A DNA stretch of 64,000 bases from Macrolepiota albuminosa. Taxonomy: Eukaryota; Basidiomycota; Agaricomycetes; Agaricales; Agaricaceae. Positions within the stretch are counted from its first letter, which is position 1, and each line of letters begins with the position of its first letter. Of this stretch, positions 33,109 to 43,737 are shown piece by piece. A program made the translations under genes and the position numbers. The notes beneath the pieces are model-generated. The model did no database searches. It worked only from the letters and a program-made list of their open reading frames with translations, and had not been told where the DNA came from. Where the stretch lies: positions 1 to 64,000 of the forward strand of contig JAMWFC010000032.1 of NCBI GenBank assembly GCA_027475525.1, written 5' to 3'.

Positions 33109-34304
33109 AAAGAAAGTCGTTGCATATCGAATGAAGGTGGCGTATTCCGTGTCCGTAAGGTCTGATGGTCGGCATTTTCAACCACAAAGAAAGTCGTTGC
33201 ATATCGAATGAAGGTGGCGTATTCCGTGTCCGTAAGGTCTGATGGTCGGCAAATCCTGTAACCATTTCCTAACTGATCAACTCGTTGGTCTTCTGACTTA
33301 GCCTTGGCGCTACGAGGTACCGCCGAATATGGAAGGTTGCGACTATCTTCCCGCAAGGGTCTTGGGTCCTCGACTATCTTTAGGTCGTTATATGGCTTAG
33401 CGACGTTATAGATACTGGCCGTGTAAAAGGTCGATGGAGCTTGATACGGTTTAGGTTGATACGGGATGATAGGGTGTAGCCAAGTCGAGACAGGTTGGTC
33501 TTTGCGAAGGGCCGAAATAGGCAATTGAATAATATGTATGAAACCGTGCAATCGGTCAATCCAGTCGTCAAATACGTCCTTATCGCTTTCGTCTAGCGTT
33601 TCGTCCTCCGGCTGCCTAGGTCGCCTAGATAGTCCATCAGGTCCGTGAAACGCACTCTTAACATGCACGAGCTCGAAGTGGAACATTAGTATCGCTACTA
33701 CCCAGCGATTCATGCTAGCCGAGGGTTGAATGTCTGGGTTCTGAAGCATCCCTTTGATGTAGCGTGCGTCAACTTCGACGATCAGGTTTCGAACCCCAAT
33801 AAGATACATGCGTAGCGCCTGAAACGCTCGAAACAATCCGTATAATTCCAGTTTGGGCTGACTATAGCGCGACTCTCTGTCGTTAAGGGTAATTGATCCG
33901 AAGCGATTGTAGCGTCTGATTTTTCGATTCGCGCTATCACATTGACATAAAAAGAAGCCGACCGCAATGTAAGAGGTGTCGACGGCAAGTATAACTGGAT
34001 CGGATGTAGTATAATCGATGGGTACCAATGGCTTCGCTTCCTGCAGCGCCTTCACTAAGTCTTTTTGGGCGTTAATTTGGTCGGGTCCGAATTCGAAGGG
34101 GACCCCTGAACGAGTTAAGCGATTTAGCGCGTGCGCTCGATGTGAAAAATGGTGTATGAACATGCGCAGCACGCCTACCGTGCCTAGAAACGCGCGAACT
34201 TCCGAGAGGTTATGGCAGATCCCCCACTTCTCCAGAAGCGCTAATCGGCTCTCCTCAGGGATCCTGCCTTCTGGCGTGCAAACGTGCCATGGCAGATCCC
34301 CCAC
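33057..34304 (-). CDS. pol: RNase H and connection region of G2-a pol
   Basis: Contains the RT thumb/connection (MFIHHFSHRAHALNRLTR) and an RNase H domain with the acidic residues of the family: D in ILAVDTSYIAVGF, E in QPKLELYGLF, and D in LIVEVDARYIKGML. It then passes FELVHVKSAFHGPDGLSRRP toward the integrase zinc domain. It is cut off from the RT upstream by 77-bp duplications at 34212 and 34356 and from the integrase at 33097. Read without the extra copies, it is likely continuous with both. Confidence 0.8.
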   Translation of the reverse strand: MGDLPWHVCTPEGRIPEESRLALLEKWGICHNLSEVRAFLGTVGVLRMFIHHFSHRAHALNRLTRSGVPFEFGPDQINAQKDLVKALQEAKPLVPIDYTTSDPVILAVDTSYIAVGFFLCQCDSANRKIRRYNRFGSITLNDRESRYSQPKLELYGLFRAFQALRMYLIGVRNLIVEVDARYIKGMLQNPDIQPSASMNRWVVAILMFHFELVHVKSAFHGPDGLSRRPRQPEDETLDESDKDVFDDWIDRLHGFIHIIQLPISALRKDQPVSTWLHPIIPYQPKPYQAPSTFYTASIYNVAKPYNDLKIVEDPRPLREDSRNLPYSAVPRSAKAKSEDQRVDQLGNGYRICRPSDLTDTEYATFIRYATTFFVVENADHQTLRTRNTPPSFDMQRLSLWLKIGFGEEIGLALTN

Positions 34305-34365
34305 TTCTCCAGAAGCGCTAATCGGCTCTCCTCAGGGATCCTGCCTTCTGGCGTGCAAACGTGCC

Positions 34366-35790
34366 CTAAAATTTTAAATTGTGGTGCGCAAAGAACCAAC
34401 TTGTGTCCTGAGAACGTTCCACCACAATATTGCAAACGTGCCCCAAAATTTTAAATTGTGGTGCGCAAAGAACCAACTTGTGTCCTGAGAACGTTCCACC
34501 ACAATATTTCATGCGCTGAAGCACCCGGTTGACCAATTGGAAGAAGTCCCATAGCGCCATGCGGATATTAGGATTTTCCGGGTGCACTTCGGGCTTGCCA
34601 TCTACAAGGCGCCAATCTTTTGGGCCCTTAACGCCAACATCGTCGATAAAACTAAGCACATGGTGGGGTATTTCGGGTTGTAGAATAAACGTAATGTCGT
34701 CGTGGAATATGGGTACCGAATTCGTCCACCCCATGGGAAGTGTAACCAGTCGTAGCGCTCCGAATGGCGTTTGAAATGTCGTTAAGTCGCGAGAGGAAGG
34801 GTGAATCAAGCGCTCGTCATAGCCAACGTACAGATCCAGGGTAGCGCCACATATTCTTCCCGCGAACGATTCAGCGACGTGATCGGGGAAGGGCGGTACC
34901 CCTGAATGACGAATCGTGACTTTGTTCAGCGGCTCCAGACTGTGAACTATACGTAGCTTGCCATTTTTCTTCAGTACACAAAACCATCGCGACCGGTATG
35001 CCGAATTGGAAGGCTCGTAAACTCCCGCCGCTATTTTGGAACGAATAATTTGGCAAACCTCCGCTTCAATACCCGGCGGTATCGGTCGGTTATGCTCGGT
35101 CCAAGGTACATGAGGTATTGTTGGTATAACCACTGGTGGAAAGAAGTCAGTTCTCAGTTTACCGCGTTCGGAATCCTCCCAAGCAAATGCTTTGTTTTGT
35201 TTTCGCATAATGTCGGTCAATACATCTAGTTCCGCCGTCGATAGAAAGCCTGTATTGTGGGCGCTAAGGAATAGCGCCCGTCGTTCTTCCGTAAATCGTC
35301 CGGTAGGCTCGAAGGGTGGCGGGTTCGGATTAAGCTCGGGAAGGGTCGCTAACGGGTCTCCAATGATTTTTCTCTCGATGCGAAATTCTTCGGGTACGCC
35401 ACTTGCTACCGGTTTCGTTTTAAGCGCTACTGGCTTGTATTTCTTTTTAACCTGAACCCCTTTGCGCTTAGGGGTACTGTTGTTAGCAAACGTATTATAA
35501 ATGGAACTCTGGTTTCTAGCGAAACCGGATATCAAAGGTTCTTTAGAATCAGGGGAAGAAACGAAATAAGTGTCTGTCGAAAGATTTTCAGTAATATCGG
35601 ATGCAGTGAGGTATAAGTAGGATAAAGCTTCGCTAGTAAGCGACGTAGAAGTGTTCAAGATTTCAGGGGCTAAAGGGGTATATGATATAAAGGTTACTTG
35701 CCCAGTCCAATGATTATAGTCCAAAATAAGCGCTTCATCTCCATGATCCTCATCACTCATCTCCTCGATGGCGCCGGAAAACACTCGCAA
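34366..35790 (-). CDS. pol: Reverse transcriptase of G2-a pol
   Basis: The RT core has WFCVLKKNGKLRIVHSLEPLN, then TLDLYVGYDERLIHPSSRDL, PFGALRLVTLPMGWTNS and the catalytic box as SFIDDVGV (F-x-D-D rather than Y-x-D-D), followed by the GGTFSGHKL primer-grip region. Upstream is a linker of about 200 residues. The Ile-Asp-Asp form is also present in the older copy (SFINDVG near 46380, with Asn in place of the first Asp), so F-I-D-D is the family form. The frame overlaps the end of the protease segment (35757) by 34 bp. Confidence 0.82.
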   Translation of the reverse strand: MRVFSGAIEEMSDEDHGDEALILDYNHWTGQVTFISYTPLAPEILNTSTSLTSEALSYLYLTASDITENLSTDTYFVSSPDSKEPLISGFARNQSSIYNTFANNSTPKRKGVQVKKKYKPVALKTKPVASGVPEEFRIERKIIGDPLATLPELNPNPPPFEPTGRFTEERRALFLSAHNTGFLSTAELDVLTDIMRKQNKAFAWEDSERGKLRTDFFPPVVIPTIPHVPWTEHNRPIPPGIEAEVCQIIRSKIAAGVYEPSNSAYRSRWFCVLKKNGKLRIVHSLEPLNKVTIRHSGVPPFPDHVAESFAGRICGATLDLYVGYDERLIHPSSRDLTTFQTPFGALRLVTLPMGWTNSVPIFHDDITFILQPEIPHHVLSFIDDVGVKGPKDWRLVDGKPEVHPENPNIRMALWDFFQLVNRVLQRMKYCGGTFSGHKLVLCAPQFKILGHVCNIVVERSQDTSWFFAHHNLKF

Positions 35791-36602
35791 GGGTCGTCGC
35801 TAACGTAAGGTCGCTTTCTTGGTCCAGGCTTCTGGAACCTCCCTCGGGGAAATGTCGGTACCGTTCTCCTAACTCCAGAATTGGGGTCACTAATAGTTAG
35901 CGTCGTTTCCTCCTCGGACGTTGTTTTGACCACTGATCGTGCTAGCACATCGAAGGGCCTTCCTAATAATAAATCGTAGGCAGGCGATCTAAGTATGTGA
36001 ATTTGTAGATAGAATGTAAGATCGCCTATAGCACATGGCACGTTCCGAGCCATCCCCAAGGATCGATCAATCGTGCCGTTAGCGCTCTGCATGTTAAGAA
36101 TGATCGTTGGATCGTAAATGATACCCAGCTCGTTAGCGACGTCGGCAGCCATTGAAATAATTTGTGATCCGCTATCCACGATAGACTCTATTTCGCTTTT
36201 CCCATCAACTGTCAGCATAATTGAGCGAATCGTGTGAGAGTCTTGGGCTACAGTCAAGATGGCGGGATCGTCGCTAGATCTTAGCGATTTGAGGTAGGTT
36301 TCGACCGGGTCGACGGACGTGGCTTCTTTAGGTGGTGCGACCTCTTCCTTGGTTTCCGGAGCTACCGTCTCGGTTATATATGCAAAACCCGGCAGCGCGT
36401 CGTCGCATTCGTCCACCGTTGCTACATTGTTAGCTATGTTTCGTCGAGGGGTAACCGCGGTACGCATCTGGTTCCTGACGTCTGGCGCCACGCTGCATAA
36501 CTCTCCTACCGATAGCGTAACCTGACTTTGCATGATGCGATCAAAAACTAACTTCGACTTTTCCAGATCATATATAGGCGCTGTGGGTCGATATCCCCCC
36601 AT
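35757..36602 (-). CDS. pol: Aspartic protease segment of G2-a
   Basis: The active-site motif is in SIVDSGSQIISMAADVANEL (Asp-Ser-Gly), and the C-terminal wall of the fold is in SPAYDLLLGRPFDVL, as expected for retropepsins that process gag-pol. Here about 281 codons are open. The link to gag is interrupted by the 77-bp duplication at 36620-36773. It ends in a basic, Pro-rich tail and a stop at 35757. Confidence 0.8.
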   Translation of the reverse strand: MGGYRPTAPIYDLEKSKLVFDRIMQSQVTLSVGELCSVAPDVRNQMRTAVTPRRNIANNVATVDECDDALPGFAYITETVAPETKEEVAPPKEATSVDPVETYLKSLRSSDDPAILTVAQDSHTIRSIMLTVDGKSEIESIVDSGSQIISMAADVANELGIIYDPTIILNMQSANGTIDRSLGMARNVPCAIGDLTFYLQIHILRSPAYDLLLGRPFDVLARSVVKTTSEEETTLTISDPNSGVRRTVPTFPRGRFQKPGPRKRPYVSDDPCECFPAPSRR

Positions 36603-36732
36603 AGGTTTATCTGGCGCTCCGAAGTTACGATTTAGGGGCGGGGCGTAGTTGCCCCCTAGGCCAGCGTAAGGATGTAGCGGTGGTTCCGGAACGACCCGAA
36701 GTTACGATTTAGGGGCGGGGCGTAGTTGCCCC

Positions 36733-38424
36733 CTAGGCCAGCGTAAGGATGTAGCGGTGGTTCCGGAACGACCGCGCCTTGGTGGCTTCTGGTACTTCGT
36801 CGTTAGTGCTAGAGGTTGAGGCTGGTGTTGGGGCGGGGCCTGTTGTCGTGCCCGACGGCCTGTAATCCTTTAAAGGCTGCTTGCCCTTTTTGATCTCCAC
36901 TCCATCGAAGACCTGATTCTTTAGCGACCTCAGTTCCTTTTCTAGCGTCTCAATCCTTTCCTCGCGGGACAGCGTGGGTCGGTCACTGATAGCGTTTAGC
37001 TGGAGTACCTCGTGAATTAGTGCTTGTTGAGGAGTCGCCTCCGCTTCTGTTGTCGTCGTGCTATTCAGGTTGCCTGTCGCTAAGTTCCCGGGGTTCCGAC
37101 GGTGCCACTCATCAATGCGTCCCTGGAACGTCTTATGCTCGGGATATAGGGGAATGATAGCGCCCGAGGGTAAGACTAGTTTCCCGTCCATTCCCCGGCG
37201 CGCCTTCCCTTGTCGCAGATATTGTTCAAGGATAGCGCACCTACCCCTGGTCATGGTATGTCCTGCCTCGCCGCAAAAATGGCAAAGTCCCGTCGGTACG
37301 TTGTTTCTAGGCGCCGAAAGACTAGTCGAGATCAAGGTTTCCAGTTTATTCATGACGTTAGCGACTGCATTGTTAACGGCATTCTCCAAATCCTCCTTCT
37401 TGACGTACCCATTACGGTCATTGGCGGCGCTAGGTGCTGGCGACTCTGTCTTGGGTGCCATTCCTCCATGGTCCGCCCCAGGTCGCTGTAATGGTATACC
37501 CGTATCCGTGCCCTTTAATACCCACTTTCCTGCCTCAAAGACCTTTTCTATGTCGTATGGTTCCTCGGGGTGATGGTCATGCATAATGATCTCCAAGCGT
37601 CGCGCAATCTTAGTCCATAACGAAGTCGGGAATCCTTGTTGAAACAAACGGCGCTCCTCGTTCCCATATAACTTCCCATTTTGGACCAGCCATCTCACTA
37701 TCCGCTGGAAATCACGATAATAAGTTGATAGCGCTCCTAAAGTATAGATACCAGCCGCAAAGGTGTCCTGTACTAGCTTCTGGATTTCCATTACCGTATA
37801 ACGCGTAGCTTCTTTGGCGCCAGGATATAAATGAATGATAGCCTTTTTCCATTCATCATAGGTAAAAGGCCTAGGTGGTGCGTCACTAGTAAGTCCTTGG
37901 AACTCCTTCAGCCCTGTCCATGATTCGGCTGTGTCGTATGAGACGTATCTGGCGGCGTATTCTTTCATTTGTGTATCGTCGGTTACCCGGCAATCGCGTA
38001 GCAGATACTCCAACTCTTTGAAGTACTGCGTTAGTTCGCGAGGTTTCGTTTCGTCCCATTTTGGCGACGAGAAGTGGTTTCGGGGTGGCATGCGCTGATT
38101 GTTCGGCTGCTCCATACCAATAGGTGTGTTTGTCGAGGTAGGAAGAGTGGTGGTGCTCGTGTTACTTGGCGTCGATGTCGTAGGTACCGGCTCAGTTAGC
38201 TCCGAGTCGCTAGGTTCTGGCGATAATAACCTAGATAACTCTTCTAGAGGAGTAAGCGGCGTATGGTTTTCGCCTGCTAAGTACTCAAATGGTCGGGAAA
38301 AAGGGAAAAAGCTTTCGGCTAAGCTGTCTGGGGCGGCCTCAAGCTCCTGATCCAAAGTCTGTCTCGGTAGCGCGCCTGGTAAGTGTGGTGAGTCGGTGGT
38401 ACTTGGTTCAAACGCGCTCTCCAA
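36733..38424 (-). CDS. gag: gag of G2-a (563 codons open)
   Basis: A Ser/Thr/Pro-rich N-terminal part is followed by a helical capsid-like domain (WDETKPRELTQYFKELEYLL... about residues 120-310), a coiled segment with EDLENAVNNAVANVMNKLE, and a zinc knuckle-like C-x2-C-x4-H-x6-C (about residue 385). The canonical knuckle has H-x4-C, so this one is variant. It starts about 60 nt downstream of the primer-binding site. The natural C-terminus is uncertain, because the duplication at 36620 lies at the end of the frame. Confidence 0.85.
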   Translation of the reverse strand: MESAFEPSTTDSPHLPGALPRQTLDQELEAAPDSLAESFFPFSRPFEYLAGENHTPLTPLEELSRLLSPEPSDSELTEPVPTTSTPSNTSTTTLPTSTNTPIGMEQPNNQRMPPRNHFSSPKWDETKPRELTQYFKELEYLLRDCRVTDDTQMKEYAARYVSYDTAESWTGLKEFQGLTSDAPPRPFTYDEWKKAIIHLYPGAKEATRYTVMEIQKLVQDTFAAGIYTLGALSTYYRDFQRIVRWLVQNGKLYGNEERRLFQQGFPTSLWTKIARRLEIIMHDHHPEEPYDIEKVFEAGKWVLKGTDTGIPLQRPGADHGGMAPKTESPAPSAANDRNGYVKKEDLENAVNNAVANVMNKLETLISTSLSAPRNNVPTGLCHFCGEAGHTMTRGRCAILEQYLRQGKARRGMDGKLVLPSGAIIPLYPEHKTFQGRIDEWHRRNPGNLATGNLNSTTTTEAEATPQQALIHEVLQLNAISDRPTLSREERIETLEKELRSLKNQVFDGVEIKKGKQPLKDYRPSGTTTGPAPTPASTSSTNDEVPEATKARSFRNHRYILTLA

Positions 38425-38481
38425 CAGGAGGCGGCGCTGTCGCTGGGCTCGAGTTTCCGGCGGAATTCTGTCTCAGAAGAA

Positions 38482-38500
38482 CCCCTCGCGGTGGGCTCCA
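38482..38500 (-). promoter_or_regulatory. tRNA-type primer-binding site of G2-a
   Basis: On the - strand the sequence after the 5' LTR is three bases, then TGGAGCCCACCGCGAGGGG. It begins with TGG, the complement of a tRNA CCA end, at the expected distance. The tRNA species cannot be named from the window. Confidence 0.75.
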
Positions 38501-38503
38501 AAA

Positions 38504-39573
38504 TGATGACGCCAACTGTGGTTGGGTGCGCTGGACGTATACGCAGTACAACGCCGTCTCCAGCGCTTGGCGTACGTAGTTGTGAGGAGTCCTGACAGGG
38601 TCCCGGTGTGCTCGAGTGGAAGTGGTAAAACGATGCGCTAGATTATAGCGCTTCGGGGGCTACCTGGCAGACGGTAAGCGTCGTAGTTTAGGCAAAGATA
38701 TTGGAGAAAAGACAAATAGCGCCGTGTATTGTGCCCGTAGGTGGCACCGTAAACGATGAAGACAAGACAGACAAAGCTAGCACCCGACTTAGTGACGAAG
38801 TCAAAGGAGGCTAGCGCGAGTTGAACGCTGAGTGTAACTGTTTGCTCGAGGGGTTACGATTTGTTGTTATATACATGAAAAGTAGCTATTTTATATACAG
38901 TGCGCTACCGTGTTTGCCAAGATACAAGTCCATCTGCGGCGCTACCTCCTAGCGCCTCTCCTCGTGGTTTACTCTAACGGCGACCTGTCAACGGCGACCT
39001 TGTGCACATGGCTGACGGCGACCAACGGCGTTATGACCCACGGCGACCTGCGGTGACTCTATATTGACTTAGAGTTGTACGAGTCTGCTCACTTTTCTAT
39101 AACTCCGATTGGCCAGGCTGTTCCGGGGTATGGTCGGAAAATCCTCGACAGACGCCGTGAGCGCTAATGTCAGCGCTACTCATTGTATTAGTTCCTGTCA
39201 GGTCCAGATGTCGGATTTAAGTATATCCGGTGCCGCCGTCATTGATCCCTTTAGACTTCTGATTGAAGTGCCTCGTCTAATGGCAGCGCCTGCTGCTGGC
39301 TCCTTCTGGAAGTGATCGGGGTTTAGTTATAGTCCTCTCCCGCCGTTGTGTTAGCGCTATACGTTATGAGCCTCCTTCGTCCTTGGGCTAGGTGAAAGGA
39401 GAGTGCTGAAGGCTTGGTAGCTAGGGGTTAGGATAAATTTCTAAATCCTGTAGTAGTTTGCCAGAGCTAGAGCTGCTCTATACTCCCAACTGGTCGCCAG
39501 AGTCCTGCGTACGTCAAGTGTCGGTTGGCCTATAATGTCCCTTGATGCGCTCAGTCCGAGTAGAAGCCTATCA
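38504..39573 (-). repeat. 5' LTR of G2-a (1070 bp)
   Basis: It starts TGATGACGCC and ends GCCTATCA on the + strand and is the uninterrupted partner of 22495-26645. A TATA-like word TGTATATAAAA (- strand, 38889-38899) marks the probable core promoter in U3. It keeps the single TA (38812-38813) that was the target of the DNA transposon in the other LTR. Confidence 0.9.
38889..38899 (-). promoter_or_regulatory. Probable TATA box in the G2-a LTR
   Basis: TGTATATAAAA on the - strand is conserved in the other LTR at 25962-25972 and is oriented to drive gag-pol transcription toward lower coordinates. Confidence 0.6.
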
Positions 39574-41628
39574 CCGTTCTTGGTAGTCCTTTTCATGGTG
39601 ATGCTTCTCCCGCTCATACTGCGCCCATCATCGCTTCTCCCACTCATACTGCGCCTCCTCATCCGGCCATCAAACGAATTGCTGTTACCTCCAGTGAGCC
39701 CTGGCCCAGACCCACCCATACTATTTCTTGCCTTCCCCCCTGTAACTTTGTTGTTGTTATTAATCATGCGCCCCCTGCTCTTGCTAGCCCTCCCAAACGT
39801 ACTGTGCATCCTGGTTTACCTGCCTCTAGGTCTTCTACTAACTTTACTTTCCAGATCAATCTCCCTGCTCGTGTTGCCCCTTTGTATGTTGTAAGTGTTT
39901 TCTTTTAAGATTGCTAGGCTCTAGCACCTGATCAGGCCCTCCTTAGGCACCCAACCAGACTATGTTTACCAATGCGGAGCTTTGTGATTTGTTATGCCTT
40001 CATCATGATACTACTGTTATTGATACCAGCCTCCCAGCTGGTGTCCAAGTACTCAGCGCTAAGAAGAAGGTTATGGTGGCGCCCATGGAGCATTGTGCTT
40101 TTAGGGTGAAGATTGGCATGATAAGTGCTTGTTCGTCTCTGATAGGTTGATGACGTCGCTAACTTCTTTCTCAGTGTGATAAATGTTGGTCTGAGAATGA
40201 TCCTGAGGGCTGCTGGTTTCCTACCACCTCGCTTCCCTGCTACTGATGTGACATGTTGAAAAGAGGCTGTGCCTTCAATGGGATTCATACTTGTGAACGT
40301 GGTAGAGACGCTATTATGCAACAAAATTATGAGCGTGCAGTCTTAGTCCGTAATGCCTGGGCCTTCGTGCTGCAGCAACGCGATCTGGCTGCTACTTGTC
40401 AGCCCACTGTGATTAGCGCTGCAAGTCTAGTGCTTCCCATCACCCAAGATGGTACCACCGTGGCGGCCCCCTTTGCCTGCTCTCCCCGTTGTCCCATCCC
40501 TTTGAAGCATAAGCCCGTTGTCACCTCTCCTAGCAAGAGTTCTGGTAAGCGCCGGGAGCTAGCGCCTGCTACTCCCATAGTCTTGTCTTCTACCAAGTCG
40601 TCTACTGATGAAGGCGAGGATACTGAGAGGAATGCTGAGGGCAAGGATGACGATGAGGCTGGGCCTATAGTCGACACCGATGCGCTGTTGGCAGTACGCG
40701 CTCTTCTGCTTCGCCTTACTCCCCCTATCGCTGCTAACCTTATCAGAGTGGCCCTAGTGGTAATTGGTGTGTAGTCCTCGTGTTTTCTTTTTTGGTCGCG
40801 CTAATCTCTTTGTTGCCAGGTCCCCTACTCCTTTGCTTCCTGTTATTATGAATATCCCTCCCGCCAAAGATGTCATGATGTCTGTTGCCAGTGCTACCCC
40901 TGCTTCTGAGCCTGTTGTGGCTAGTGCCTCCCCCATTGCTCTTCCCATTACCCTGTCTCTTACTCCTCCTCACAGCCTCTCTTCCTTCCCCAGTACGCTA
41001 GTGCCTCCCCCATTGCTCTTCCCATTACCCTGTCTCTTACTCCTCCTCACAGCCTCTCTTCCTTCCCCAGTACTCATGAGTCCTCCAGTGTGCCTGAGTC
41101 TGAAGGAACCTTAGTGGCTTAGAGCGAGCGCCGTTGCCGCTGGAGGTACTTGCCCTCTTACAGCATCCACCTTTCCTCCGCTAGGGCTATGTCCCCAGGT
41201 GACGAGTGCCATGAATGGACTCCTTGTGCTCCCATAACCATTTGAGTAAGTCTGCATTTATTAGTTGGTTTGCCTTTTCTCTGACCTCCACTAAGTTTGA
41301 TCCCTTCTGGACTCCTCCCCCCGCCATGCGCGTTTCTGGTGACGCCTACCCTTGGCTTGGGGACGAGTTCTCTGATCCCGTTACTCCCCTTTGTCCTGCT
41401 GCCGATCTCTGCCAACAACTTCGCCATGTCAAAGACGTGACCAACATCATTGGTAGCAAACTCGCCATCCTACAACCTTGTGTCTCCACCTTAGCGTGCT
41501 GTGAGCTCCTCCTGCTTGAGCTTCATGATGACATCACTGATGCGCTTGAGTGGCAAGCAAGTAATGCCATTCAGGACAGGGACTTGCTTCCTTTGGGTGA
41601 TCCTGCTCCCTCTGAGTCTGATGCGTAG
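39574..41628 (+). pseudogene. Antisense gene 1 of G2-b (5'-truncated, decayed)
   Basis: Matches exons 3-6 of the gene at 26794-29304. It keeps the CAG codon and GT donor that are mutated in G2-a (near 39855 and 39892), and the exon boundary before the cysteine cluster (near 40174). Within the cluster, one cysteine-region codon run is altered: TGTGATAAATGTTGG is retained, but CTACTGATGTGACATG replaces the segment encoding Cys-Tyr-Arg-Cys, introducing stops. A 77-bp duplication lies at 40921-41074. The C-terminal exon ends at 41628. Confidence 0.8.
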
Positions 41629-42157
41629 TCGCCGGCCTGTAGTGCTTCAAACTTTGTGGACTTTGTAATTTTTTTTTAATACATAGTTTTGTGATAGCCA
41701 TGCTAAAAATAAACGCTCCCCCTTTTGTTCCGAAATTGTCAGTTTGTAAGTAATCAAATACAAAGTAAGAAAAAGGGGAAACACTCAGTAAATCATTATA
41801 GCGTAGAAAACCCCTATTACCAGCATGACCCAATAGCCAATATCACGCCAGCCTAGGAAGAAATAGGTATTGTCTGTAGAAAAATAAGTTGATTCATGCA
41901 AGAAGTTTTAATGTATAAGAAATAGAGTGCCACTGATCGCTTGTGGTTATTCGGTGATGGTGGCTATAAGTGCTAGATCTTGAAGGTTAACTTCCTCTTT
42001 GTGCGACCTAAAAATGAGTTAAGCACATCCTATTGGTTTGTGTCCACATCAGGGTCCAAGCCCCTTGAGAAGTGCCCTCCCACGCTGTTGCTAGTTGAAA
42101 CACTGCCCAAGTCCTATAAATTGCCCAGGCCTCGACAGCATCTCATCAGTCTTTGCG

Positions 42158-42564
42158 ATGGAAAGCCCAACCAGCATCATGTGGTCTCCCCGCTGTGATC
42201 GTGCTCATGTCATGATTGATCCCCCCACTTTCCTGGAGCGTGCTAGCTCCTTCTTCCACCACTACCTGGTGGTCGGCGTGCCTGGACTAACCGACGGAGT
42301 TGTTGAGTTAGGTTGTCGCTGCCAGCTACTTCGTGCGGCTTGTGAGATTTGGAACGATGACCTGCCATTGATCCATTTTGGTATGGAGAAGAACTGGAGT
42401 TGGATTTTTCAGGTGCGCTATTGCCTTTTTCACCCTCCTTCTCTTCTGATAGTTGCCAAATAAAGCAAATGGCGACCAAGGAAATGAAAGAGCATCTTGA
42501 GTTGCTGCTGGAGGAGAGTCACTATCTGGTTCGTTGCCTTATTACCTCGTTTTCTTTCTTCTAA
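42158..42564 (+). pseudogene. Antisense gene 2 of G2-b
   Basis: Parallel to 29907-30313, with the same ATG context, intron (GTGCGC...AAAG) and stop. The two-exon frame appears still open, so it may be translatable. It is called a pseudogene only because its host element is fragmentary. Most differences from G2-a are at CpG sites. Confidence 0.6.
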
Positions 42565-42909
42565 CGCATCTCCTCGCTAGGCGCCCCACTTGTCTACTGG
42601 TGGCTGGCTTTTTTGCGGTCCTGCCAAAGGCTGGAGGCCTCCCAGGCCTCTCCTTTTGCCTGGTCCTTGATGCTTGTCCATCTCCCATGTCGTTTATGTA
42701 AGTCGGCTCCTTCTTTTCCATGGCACCACCAGGCTGACAGATTTTGGATAGTTGATTTCTTTTTGTCGTAGATATATGAAATGCATCAATGTTGTTGCCC
42801 CCCCTGTGATTGTTTTGCGCATGTAAGAATTCCCAAGTATCTGCGACCCTGCAAGTAGTTTGAGGTACTTTATGGGTTCTGGCGCTGTCAACCCAGTCAG
42901 TATCACATC

Positions 42910-43593
42910 ATGCCAGAACTTCCCCTCCTCCTTTATGAGCCCAAATGTCTTTACTGTTCCGTTATTCTAGATTGGTTGAAGCAGTTTCTCACTTAAATGC
43001 CTACTGGCAGCTTTCCGCATGAGAATAGCAACACCATGACTCTGGTATGCAGGTACCAAATTCTTCTAGCCACATCCGAGGAGTGGATGCTTGCCGTCGA
43101 CCCATCCTTGGTCACCGTACACCTCCCCTTAGCGTGGGTCTTGAGTAATGCTCATGTGTTGTGTAGGAGCCGGTTACAGGTACCACTTTGAGTCTGGCCA
43201 GCCTACTCCGCAAAACAGGAAGCTTGGTTAGTTCTTAACTTTTTCCTGACCTGAGGTTGTTAACTCCATGCTGTTTCTAAGAGTCTCTTCTGGCTCCCCC
43301 TTCCTCCTCTTGTCAATCTTGACATGTGTAGAGCCATATTCGAACGCACAGCCTTTCCTTTCACATCATTTGAGTACCGCCCAGATGGGGACAGGTGGTA
43401 CTCATCCCCCAACCCCTCTGCCATGCCTCTGGGTGCTCCTCATGCTCCTTGCCCAGACGCTCCTCCCGCACCTCCTCCTAGTGTTCCCATACCTCCAATA
43501 CCATCTGCTAACATGCCACCTCCAGGCGCTCCTCCCACCCGCAGACAACTAAAGATCAAGTCAAAGGTCCACGTCGACGGTCTTCTTCTTTAG
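42910..43593 (+). pseudogene. Antisense gene 3 of G2-b
   Basis: Parallel to 30736-31643. A TAA (about 42995) interrupts exon 1 before MPTGSFPHENSNTMTLV. The intron is retained (GTACCA near 43180 to an AG near 43282), and exon 2 (SLFWLPLPPLVN...) runs to 43593 with a shorter Pro-rich tail than in G2-a. Confidence 0.6.
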
Positions 43594-43737
43594 GGTAGCT
43601 CAATTAGTTGTAGTCATAGTCGGATCACTAGTTCATTGTGTATTAGTACCACTTGTTTATTTATTCTTTTCTGGTTGTCGGGTTGTCTAAGTCTGATCAA
43701 GGGGGGCGCTAACAAGCGCCTCGCGTTTTGTAGGAGT

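Larger units (their letters stand above)
22495..39573 (-). mobile_element. G2-a: large Ty3/gypsy element (about 14 kb without its insert) with antisense genes
   Basis: LTRs lie at 38504-39573 (5', 1070 bp) and 22495-26645 (3', 1068 bp after removing a DNA transposon). In - strand order the element holds: tRNA-type primer site, gag, protease, RT, RNase H, integrase, then about 5 kb with three genes on the opposite strand, then a polypurine tract. There is no chromodomain. The two LTRs differ at roughly a dozen or more sites by eye, so it is older than G1-c. No target duplication is evident: the flanks are GCGT on the left and CCGT on the right. Confidence 0.9.
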
